From Bacillota bacterium (GTDB lineage Bacteria; Bacillota; Dethiobacteria; DTU022), in assembly GCA_012727685.1 (NCBI GenBank), contig JAAYGO010000047.1, forward strand, positions 1-7,987: a DNA stretch of 7,987 nt. The letters run 5' to 3'. The notes under the pieces were generated by a model. The model had not been told where the DNA came from. It saw only the letters and a program-made list of their open reading frames with translations, and did no database searches. The translations under genes were made by a program, and so were the position numbers. Below, piece after piece: positions 1-4,575 of the stretch (the first letter of the stretch is position 1; each line of letters starts with the position of its first letter).

Positions 1-744
1 CAGAATGCCCGGCAGGGCTTCCTCCCCGGAGAGGTTGGCGGCCTGCGGGACCAGTTCTACCGGAAAGGTCACCCTTCCCTCCAGGAATGTGTTGTGCGGC
101 ATCTTCTCCACTTCCCAGACCACCCGGATTGCATCTTCCTTGCGCACCTCGCCCTGGAGCGGGCCATGCCCCCAGACACGCAGATCGGCGGTTGAAGCAC
201 CTGCAGGCAGGGTCAAAACAACCCGGGCATAGTCGGTACGCTGCTCCCACTCATCGCCGATAAACTGGTAGTAGAGCTCGGCCGTGTCCCGGTGGACCAC
301 CACCGCGTTTTCCACGGTGTAGGCGATCGTAAAAGTGCGCTCCTCATCAAGCGCGTCAAAACTCCAATCGATATAAACATGATCGGGAAATTGCTCGACA
401 TAAAAAATACCCGGTATGCCCTGTGTCCCCGCCGGCATTTCCGAGTAAGGCTGGCCCTGCTCGCTGACCAGAACATCTTTAATGGAGGCGTTATTCTTTA
501 AGTAAATATACTGCCAGGCGCCATGATATTCGCCGTCAAAGCTGAAGGTGCGCTCTTCGACGACGCTCATGGAGCCATTGGGGTGAAGCTCCGCCTCGAT
601 GAGCACCCTGGGGAAATAATATGACCTGGCCTGAACCGGCACTGCCCACAGCGCCACAACAACCATAACCAGACAAAAAAACAGCGGCGCCAACCAGGCC
701 GCCTTCCTGCGGCTGCTTCCCGCTCTACGGTTTCTTTTCTTCAT
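1..744 (-). CDS. DUF2207-family membrane protein, N-terminal part (runs off left edge)
   Basis: An open frame of 248 codons runs from ATG at 744 to the window edge with no stop, so the C-terminal part is missing. The start is fixed by AGGAG overlapping the lemA stop, five bases before the ATG. Residues 1-14 are very basic, residues 17-36 form a hydrophobic segment, and an A-x-A type site (VQA, about residue 39) could be a signal-peptidase cut. What follows reads as the extracytoplasmic DUF2207 beta domain: a 'VLIEAELHPNGSMSVVEERTFSFDGEY' type opening at about residues 47-72, then a WQYIYL segment and later a Y-x-F-I-G-D-E-W stretch. Full-length family members usually add further membrane helices and a low-complexity tail. 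The gene lies 9 bp after lemA and is surely cotranscribed; LemA-DUF2207 pairs are common in bacteria. The family's function is not established; a membrane or envelope role is inference. The family assignment rests on sequence recognition only. Confidence 0.85.
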   Translation of the reverse strand, partial: MKKRNRRAGSSRRKAAWLAPLFFCLVMVVVALWAVPVQARSYYFPRVLIEAELHPNGSMSVVEERTFSFDGEYHGAWQYIYLKNNASIKDVLVSEQGQPYSEMPAGTQGIPGIFYVEQFPDHVYIDWSFDALDEERTFTIAYTVENAVVVHRDTAELYYQFIGDEWEQRTDYARVVLTLPAGASTADLRVWGHGPLQGEVRKEDAIRVVWEVEKMPHNTFLEGRVTFPVELVPQAANLSGEEALPGIL

Positions 745-753
745 GGCCGTCTC

Positions 754-1308
754 CTAAAACTCGACCTGCACTGCCTGGCGCGCTTCAGTCTCCGCTTCGA
801 GGTCAAAGTATTCTTCCTGGTGGAAGCCGAATAGCCCGGCGAAGAGCACCGCCGGAAAGCGCTGGATGGCCGTGTTAAATTTTAAAACCGTATCATTGTA
901 AAACTGGCGGGAGAAGGCAATTTTTCCCTCGGTGTTGGTCAGTTCTTCCTGAAGCTGTAAAAAGTTTGTGTTTGCCTTAAGGTCGGGGTAATTCTCGGCC
1001 AGGGCGAAAAGCTGGCGCAGAGCGCCGGTGAGCATGTTTTCCGCTCCCGCCTGGTCCTGCAGCTTTTGCGCCTTGATGGCTGCATTCCGGGCTTCTGTAA
1101 CCCGCTCCAGGGTCTCTTTTTCGTGGGCGGCATAGCCTTTAACCGTAGAAACCAGGTTCGGAATCAGATCGTAACGCCGTTTGAGCTGAACTTCAACTTG
1201 CGCCCAGGCGTTCTTAATCCTCTGGCGCAGGGTCACCAGATTGTTGTAAAGAACAATCAGAAAGATGGCAAGGACCACGACAATAGCCAGCACTACCCAT
1301 CCGATCAT
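754..1308 (-). CDS. lemA: LemA family protein
   Basis: This 184-residue protein has the standard LemA layout and normal length. A short periplasmic or extracellular N-terminus leads into one membrane helix (about residues 3-22). An extended helical domain follows, with the family signature around residues 22-60: YNNLVTLRQRIKNAWAQVEV, then QLKRRYDLIPNLVSTVKGYAAHE. Later come the NLKANTNFLQLQEEL-like and R-x-F/Y-N-D motifs (about residues 110-140), with an FFGF/FDLEAE-like ending 'FGFHQEEYFDLEAE'. The start is supported by GGAGG nine bases before the ATG. It lies 35 bp after the GTPase gene and 9 bp before the DUF2207 gene, with no terminator in either gap, so all three probably share one transcript. 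LemA proteins are membrane-anchored coiled-coil proteins of unclear function. Family identity is firm; the role is unknown. Confidence 0.95.
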   Translation of the reverse strand: MIGWVVLAIVVVLAIFLIVLYNNLVTLRQRIKNAWAQVEVQLKRRYDLIPNLVSTVKGYAAHEKETLERVTEARNAAIKAQKLQDQAGAENMLTGALRQLFALAENYPDLKANTNFLQLQEELTNTEGKIAFSRQFYNDTVLKFNTAIQRFPAVLFAGLFGFHQEEYFDLEAETEARQAVQVEF

Positions 1309-1343
1309 TTTGATGAGCCTCCCGTATTAATTTGTTCCAACCT

Positions 1344-2309
1344 CTATATCTGCAGCTCAACCACGTCCCTGTCTTCAAGAACGTAATCGCGCGGCACCGC
1401 CTGCCCGTCAAAGCGAGATGAACCCCACACCAGGGCGCTTTTCAACTTCCGCGGGAAATCCTTATGGACAGCTTCCGCAAAATCAAGAACGGTACTGCCC
1501 CTCTTCAAGATGAACGGCCGGTCCATGTCCGCCGGGCGGCCGGTGGCCTTGCCGTAAACCCTGATGATATCGAGAACGGCAAATAGCTTTTCTTTTAAAT
1601 CGTCCAACCCGATCCCGGTGCTGGAAATGCCGGTAATCTCCAGGCCGGGCTTCAGTTCGGACAAAATCTCCAAATTCTCTGCACTCTCCGGCAGGTCCAT
1701 TTTATTCGCCGCGATCAAAAAGGGTACCGGGGCGATGATCTCCCCCTCCTCGGAGAGATCGATCACTTCCCGCTCCTGCAGCAGCTGCAGCAATCCTTCG
1801 AGCTGGTCGAGGCAATCGGGCGCCGACGCGTCAATCACAAGCATGAGAGCGTCGGCTTCCCGGAAAGTGCCGATAATGCCGGGTGGAATGTTGTCCGGAG
1901 TAACAGGCGGTGTATCCACCAGTTGAATATAAATATCCTGGTAAGGCATCATCCCGGTTACGGGTAAAGTCGTGGTGTAGGGATAATCGGCCACCTTGAC
2001 CTTGGCCCTGGAAAGCGCCCCGACCAGGGCGGATTTGCCGCTGTTCGGGTAACCGACCAGGACGACCTGGCCTGCACCCTGTTTTTCCACCCCGAAGGGA
2101 TTAAACCCCTTGGTCTGCTTCTTCCTGGAACCTTCTTCCTTCAAGCGGGCGATGCGCCTTTTAATATCAGCCTGCAGTTTTTCCGTGCCCTTGTGCTTGG
2201 GAATCACGGCCATCATCTCCTGCAGCGCTTTTATTTTTTCCTCCACCGTCCCGGCCCGCCTGAACTTTTCCTCGGCAGCATGATACTGCGGGGTCAAATT
2301 TGCCGGCAC
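1344..2309 (-). CDS. DRG/Obg-like TGS-domain GTPase
   Basis: A soluble P-loop GTPase of 321 residues if translation starts at GTG 2309. An in-frame TTG at 2336 would give nine more residues, but GGAGGAGG at 2317-2324 lies seven bases before the GTG and inside the longer version, and the resulting MPANLTPQY start fits the family. Residues 4-64 form a charged helical region. The G domain follows: G1 GYPNSGKS (86-93), G2 threonines in YPYTTT (109-114), G3 DTPP (132-135, in place of the usual DTPG), G4 NKMD (202-205) and G5 around ISST (228-231). A TGS domain occupies about 261-321 (RPFILKRGSTVLDFAEAVH...). Proteins of this type are related to eukaryotic DRG and bacterial Obg and are thought to act with ribosomes or RNA; the precise role is unknown. 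It is first in a probable operon with lemA and the DUF2207 gene. Confidence 0.93.
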   Translation of the reverse strand: MPANLTPQYHAAEEKFRRAGTVEEKIKALQEMMAVIPKHKGTEKLQADIKRRIARLKEEGSRKKQTKGFNPFGVEKQGAGQVVLVGYPNSGKSALVGALSRAKVKVADYPYTTTLPVTGMMPYQDIYIQLVDTPPVTPDNIPPGIIGTFREADALMLVIDASAPDCLDQLEGLLQLLQEREVIDLSEEGEIIAPVPFLIAANKMDLPESAENLEILSELKPGLEITGISSTGIGLDDLKEKLFAVLDIIRVYGKATGRPADMDRPFILKRGSTVLDFAEAVHKDFPRKLKSALVWGSSRFDGQAVPRDYVLEDRDVVELQI

Positions 2310-2316
2310 AAGACAT

Positions 2317-2324
2317 CCTCCTCC
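2317..2324 (-). promoter_or_regulatory. Ribosome binding site deciding the GTG start of the TGS GTPase
   Basis: GGAGGAGG lies seven bases before GTG 2309. The longest frame opens at TTG 2336, upstream of this site, and has no comparable ribosome-binding sequence, so the shorter reading is preferred. Confidence 0.8.
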
Positions 2325-2350
2325 AACCGCGTGCAATCCCGCTTTTACTG

Positions 2351-2396
2351 TGTTTCAATTGTAGTTAATACTATTTCAATTGTAGAGAAGTTTAAA
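2351..2396 (-). promoter_or_regulatory. Candidate promoter of GTPase-lemA-DUF2207 operon with two repeat boxes
   Basis: On the minus strand TTTAAA (2391-2396), 17 bp, then TAGTAT (2368-2373) gives a weak sigma-A-like promoter with a start near 2361, about 50 bases before the GTPase start codon. A 12-bp direct repeat, CTACAATTGAAA, occurs at 2374-2385 (in the -35/-10 spacer) and again at 2353-2364 (over the predicted start point). The two copies are 21 bp apart, two helical turns, which would suit a dimeric or tandem DNA-binding protein. The promoter call is tentative; the repeats are seen directly. Confidence 0.45.
2353..2385. repeat. Pair of 12-bp direct repeats, 21-bp period
   Basis: TTTCAATTGTAG (plus strand) is present without mismatch at 2353-2364 and 2374-2385. 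Each copy carries a palindromic CAATTG core. They lie in the upstream region of the minus-strand GTPase gene and do not belong to any coding frame I can support. Confidence 0.85.
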
Positions 2397-2474
2397 GGGA
2401 AAAGCAAGAAGCTTCCGACAAATAAAAGAGGCGAAAAAACACTGCAGTTCACTGGAGCCAGCCTTTTAGCGTAG

Positions 2475-2531
2475 CCGGCTTTTAACACAGGGTGACAATA
2501 TCACAGATTAAACATCACCGGCTTTTAACAC
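2475..2531. repeat. Pair of 14-bp direct repeats upstream of tRNA-Val
   Basis: CCGGCTTTTAACAC occurs exactly at 2475-2488 and 2518-2531, 43 bp apart. Copy two ends two bases before the tRNA promoter -35 box (TTGACA); copy one is followed three bases later by GTGACA, so the similarity extends into a -35-like hexamer, but copy one has no matching -10. This looks like a partial duplication of the promoter's upstream half or a pair of binding sites. Confidence 0.8.
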
Positions 2532-2533
2532 GC

Positions 2534-2562
2534 TTGACAGGATGGACTTGCTGCGCTAAAAT
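2534..2562 (+). promoter_or_regulatory. Sigma-A-type promoter of the tRNA-Val gene
   Basis: TTGACA at 2534-2539, a 17-bp spacer and TAAAAT at 2557-2562 make a near-consensus vegetative promoter. Transcription would start near 2569, about 17 bases before the mature tRNA 5' end at 2586, leaving a short leader for RNase P to remove. Confidence 0.85.
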
Positions 2563-2585
2563 TATTTACACAGCAGCAAAAACAT

Positions 2586-2660
2586 GCGCTCGTAGCTCAG
2601 GGGGAGAGCGCCTGCTTGACACGCAGGAGGTCACAAGTTCAAATCTTGTCGGGCGCACCA
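2586..2660 (+). tRNA. tRNA-Val (GAC anticodon)
   Basis: A complete 75-nt cloverleaf can be drawn. The acceptor stem is GCGCTCG/CGGGCGC (one T-G pair), the D stem GCTC/GAGC with a seven-base loop, and the anticodon stem CCTGC/GCAGG with loop TTGACAC, so the anticodon is GAC at 2618-2620 and reads GTC (and GTT) valine codons. The variable region is AGGTC and the T stem ACAAG/CTTGT with loop TTCAAAT. The 3' CCA is encoded (2658-2660). T8, A14 and the G-G of the D loop are present. It is a single-gene unit with its own promoter and terminator. Confidence 0.97.
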
Positions 2661-2669
2661 TGAATGTTG

Positions 2670-2694
2670 AAAAACCCGTCTCGAACGGGTTTTT
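2670..2694 (+). terminator. Intrinsic terminator after tRNA-Val, probably bidirectional
   Basis: AAAAACCCGT and ACGGGTTTTT form a perfect 10-bp stem around a five-base loop (CTCGA), starting nine bases after the tRNA CCA. The T-run lies in the stem's own 3' arm. Because the stem is A-rich on one side and T-rich on the other, it also reads as a terminator on the minus strand for the Spo0E-macro gene, whose stop is at 2758. Confidence 0.9.
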
Positions 2695-2757
2695 CTATTA
2701 TCTGCCTTTATTTCCTTCACGGTGATGTTTCCGTTAAAGCAATATGAGCGAAAGCGG

Positions 2758-3519
2758 TTAAGCCAATTTGCTCAAGGCGCTGCTGTAGACTTCAAAATCT
2801 GACTCGCTGAAGAGGACAAAGCGCACCAGTTCGATCCCGGAATGTTGGGCCAGGAAATCGCGCACCGCTTGCAGGGCCACTGCGGCAGCCTTGTCCACGG
2901 GATAACCGAATATCCCGGTGCTGATGGACGGGAAGGCAATCGTCTTCAGGCCGTTTTGCAGGGCGAGCTGCAGGCTGTTGCGGTAGCAGTTCCCAAGCTG
3001 CACCGGGTCGCCGGGAGAACCGCTGTAAACGGGGCCGACAGTATGGATGACGTGCCTGGCTTTTAAGTTGTGACCGCCGGTAATCTTGGCCTCGCCGGTA
3101 GCACATCCGCCCAATTTGCGGCACTCCTCCCACAGCCCGGGACCGGCGGCGCGGTGAATGGCACCCGAGACCCCGCCTCCCGGGGCCAGGCGATTGTTGG
3201 CGGCGTTGACAATCGCATCGGTGTCCTGCAAGGTAATATCGCCGACAACCAATTCGATTTTCGCCGCACCGATCTTTTTGCCGACTGCGCTCATCTCAAT
3301 CACCTCCATATTCTGATCCAGGGTCAATTCCAGTATGATTTCCTCTCCGCGGCTGCCGGATCGATTGATGCGATGATAGAGATTGATCAACCGGTCCAAC
3401 TTACGGCTTTTTTCCAACAACTCCGGATCTACCAGAGTTTGCTTGTCTAGAGCCGTATCATGCATCCGGGCGCGCATTTCTTCTATAATCTGCGAAAGAT
3501 GGTTCACTGATTCCGGCAT
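2758..3519 (-). CDS. Spo0E-like / macro domain fusion protein
   Basis: This 253-residue frame joins two domains. Residues 5-50 read as a Spo0E-like aspartyl-phosphate phosphatase: two helices, the second with S-x-x-L-D-x-x-I-x-x-Y (SRKLDRLINLY, 38-48), the family's signature. Spo0E proteins dephosphorylate Spo0A~P and delay sporulation, and are normally free-standing at about 50-85 residues. After a linker (51-75), residues 86-253 are a macro domain: VVGDITLQDTDAIVNAAN (91-108), GGGVSGAIH (114-122), TGEAKIT (141-147), HVIHTVGP (156-163) and PSISTGIFGYP (197-207). Macro domains bind or hydrolyse ADP-ribose derivatives in the cytoplasm. Ser118 stands where MacroD/YmdB enzymes have a catalytic Asp, so hydrolase activity is uncertain. 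The start has a modest GGAG four bases away. A very strong internal ribosome site precedes ATG 3294 (Met76), so a free 178-residue macro protein is also likely. The gene appears to stand alone. Confidence 0.88.
   Translation of the reverse strand: MPESVNHLSQIIEEMRARMHDTALDKQTLVDPELLEKSRKLDRLINLYHRINRSGSRGEEIILELTLDQNMEVIEMSAVGKKIGAAKIELVVGDITLQDTDAIVNAANNRLAPGGGVSGAIHRAAGPGLWEECRKLGGCATGEAKITGGHNLKARHVIHTVGPVYSGSPGDPVQLGNCYRNSLQLALQNGLKTIAFPSISTGIFGYPVDKAAAVALQAVRDFLAQHSGIELVRFVLFSESDFEVYSSALSKLA
3292..3307 (-). promoter_or_regulatory. Internal Shine-Dalgarno and start codon at the Spo0E/macro junction
   Basis: GGAGGTGATTGAG directly precedes an in-frame ATG (3292-3294). GGAGGTGAT matches the anti-Shine-Dalgarno sequence over nine bases and the spacing is ideal, far better than the site before the upstream ATG 3519. 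Initiation here gives MSAVGKKIG..., a 178-residue protein of normal free macro-domain length. I infer either two products from one frame or a formerly separate macro gene whose upstream neighbour lost its stop. Confidence 0.7.
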
Positions 3520-3559
3520 ATAACTCCATCAACTGGCATAACTGATCTGTTTGCCATCA

Positions 3560-3588
3560 ATTATAAACTCAATTTCCTAATTATTCAA
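3560..3588 (-). promoter_or_regulatory. Sigma-A-type promoter of the Spo0E-macro gene, with a possible 0A-like box
   Basis: On the minus strand TTGAAT (3583-3588), a 17-bp spacer and a perfect TATAAT (3560-3565) predict a start near 3553, about 33 bases before ATG 3519. The -35 box is part of TTGTTGAA (3584-3591), one base from the Spo0A box TTGTCGAA. The promoter is well supported by sequence; Spo0A control is speculative. Confidence 0.75.
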
Positions 3589-3632
3589 CAACCGTCAGGA
3601 TTTTCTCCGCCTGCGCAGCATCCGGCCAGAGT

Positions 3633-3667
3633 AGAAGTGGGAGGTTGGAGGTGGGATGTTAGAAAAA
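3633..3667. repeat. Degenerate heptad tandem repeat, purine-rich
   Basis: Five consecutive seven-base units can be aligned: AGAAGTG, GGAGGTT, GGAGGTG, GGATGTT, AGAAAAA. The central units are G-rich. The run lies in a gene-free stretch upstream of the Spo0E-macro promoter. It resembles the short heptad repeats found between genes in some bacteria; no function is implied. Confidence 0.5.
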
Positions 3668-3704
3668 CCGAGCCAAGAGACAAAGTTATGCCCTGATAAC
3701 ATCC
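3654..3704. repeat. Inverted repeat in the gene-free stretch
   Basis: GGATGTTA (3654-3661) and TAACATCC (3697-3704) are exact inverse complements 35 bases apart, and both are continued outward by purine-rich or pyrimidine-rich flanks that are partly complementary (GGAGGTG against TCCTCACC). The rest of 3540-3860 holds no coding frame, RNA or promoter I can support beyond those listed. Confidence 0.5.
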
Positions 3705-3776
3705 TCCTCACCTTGCCCCTTTCTTCCAAAAGAGTGATGAGGGGATAGAGACAGTTAGCCGGGCTGAAAAAATTTG

Positions 3777-3817
3777 AAAAAAGGGAGCTGCCCTCACCTA
3801 CATTTGGGACAGCCCTT
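3777..3817 (-). terminator. Intrinsic terminator after the GntR remnant
   Basis: On the minus strand AAGGGCTGTCCC (3806-3817) pairs imperfectly with GGGCAGCTCCCTT (3781-3793) around a 12-base loop, and six T residues follow (3777-3782). The stem has a small bulge and one mismatch. It starts about 45 bases after the stop of the broken regulator at 3861. Confidence 0.7.
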
Positions 3818-3860
3818 CTTTACATCCCGCTGCTATGCAGCGCTTCACGCCGCTGATGCT

Positions 3861-4324
3861 CTAGATATATTTTGTTGCATAAGGAATGCGCAGTTGACAG
3901 TGACTGAAATAATCCGCCACATCCTTGATATGTTCCTTCATGAAAATCTCAGCCCTGTCAGGATCTCCATCGGCGATGGCCTTGAATATTTTAAAGTGGG
4001 CGGGCAAGATGTCTGTTTTGATCCTTTCAACCCGATCTTCATTGGAAACAGAGATGGCAATACGGCTGCATTGCTCGATAATGGTTTGCAGAATATTCCC
4101 CATTCTGATGTTTTTTGCACCGGCGATGATCAATAGATGAAATGTTCGATCGATTTGGACACAGTTTGGTAAATATCATCAATAAAGCCTTCATAGGCCA
4201 GACGCCTCAAAGCTTGCATCACGGGAGTCCCGCTAATACCGAATTCGTCGGATAGCTCTCTGGTAGAAAGAAGTTGATCTTCTTTATATTGTTCCGTCAA
4301 AATAGGCCTCTTTAATTCTCTCAT
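3861..4324 (-). pseudogene. Broken GntR/FadR-family transcriptional regulator
   Basis: Two frames make up a damaged repressor. Frame A (ATG 4324 to TGA 4130-4132, 64 codons) holds a GntR winged helix-turn-helix, with LSTRELSDEFGISGTPVMQALRRLAYEGF at residues 19-47. Frame B (from about 4133 to TAG 3861-3863) holds the back half of an FCD ligand-binding domain, with ILPAHFKIFKAIADGDPDRAEIFMKEHI at 42-69 of that frame, including two of the metal-binding-type histidines. The wing hairpin and the first FCD helices seem to be deleted, and the frames are out of register. The total is about 154 codons against the usual 210-240. The Arg of the usual 'SRTPV' recognition motif is Gly (SGTPV). FadR-type regulators often sit beside the TRAP operons they control, so this was probably the operon's ligand-responsive repressor. 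The initiation site is weak. Confidence 0.82.
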
Positions 4325-4390
4325 AAGCCATCTGTTGTTTTGAAATTACTTTGTTTCCCACAGAACTATACTTCAATTGATTTAATTAAT

Positions 4391-4492
4391 TTAGCATAAT
4401 TTAGAGGAATAAAGAACTCCAGGCGCTATTTTATCATAACCATACATCTTTTCAATAATGCGTAAGGTTAAGAATTTTTTAGGAAACGGCAT
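4391..4492 (-). CDS. Small ORF, 33 residues, unrecognised
   Basis: ATG 4492 to TAA 4391 encodes a basic, moderately hydrophobic peptide beginning MPFPKKFLTLRIIEKMYGYD. GAGGGAG ends five bases before the ATG, and a promoter-like TTGAAA-16-TATGAT lies about 35 bases upstream of the ATG. I recognise no family, signal peptide or membrane helix. It lies between the TRAP permease gene and the broken regulator, an eroded zone, so it could equally be a fragment of a lost gene. Low confidence. Confidence 0.3.
   Translation of the reverse strand: MPFPKKFLTLRIIEKMYGYDKIAPGVLYSSKLC
4428..4455 (-). promoter_or_regulatory. Candidate promoter of the GntR remnant
   Basis: TTGAAA (4450-4455), a 16-bp spacer and TAAAAT (4428-4433) on the minus strand lie about 100 bases before the regulator remnant's ATG 4324, inside the 33-codon ORF. 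Either this or the upstream promoter could have driven the regulator. Confidence 0.35.
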
Positions 4493-4533
4493 GGTTGCTC
4501 CCTCGCCATAATGTTCAATTTTACAAGTTGCAA

Positions 4534-4561
4534 ATCATAGTTTAATCACCGACTCTTTCAA
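4534..4561 (-). promoter_or_regulatory. Candidate promoter upstream of the 33-codon ORF
   Basis: TTGAAA (4556-4561), a 16-bp spacer and TATGAT (4534-4539) on the minus strand would start transcription near 4527, about 35 bases before ATG 4492. It begins 15 bp after the TRAP permease stop, and no terminator is visible between them. Confidence 0.4.
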
Positions 4562-4575
4562 GGCCGCTTCGCCAG

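Noticed and set aside
2310..2336. TTG at 2336 as the GTPase start
   Set aside because: It would put the strong GGAGGAGG site inside the coding region and add nine residues not expected in the family; GTG 2309 fits better.
2193..2474. A 93-codon plus-strand frame over the GTPase start and upstream region
   Set aside because: It overlaps the conserved N-terminus of the GTPase in antisense and ends in the intergenic region, with no motif or convincing start.
2492..2725. A 77-codon plus-strand frame across the tRNA
   Set aside because: It reads straight through the tRNA gene and its terminator, so it is a by-product of structured RNA sequence.
2586..2760. The tRNA as an integration site for a mobile element
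   Set aside because: No integrase, no duplicated tRNA 3' end and no att-like repeat is visible; the tRNA is followed directly by its terminator.
3777..3817. The hairpin at 3777-3817 as an insertion-sequence end
   Set aside because: There is no matching inverted end or transposase nearby, and the T-run after the stem is better explained as a terminator.
3774..4136. A 120-codon plus-strand frame opposite the GntR remnant
   Set aside because: Its opposite strand encodes recognisable FCD-domain residues, and this frame runs through the minus-strand terminator hairpin and shows no family resemblance.
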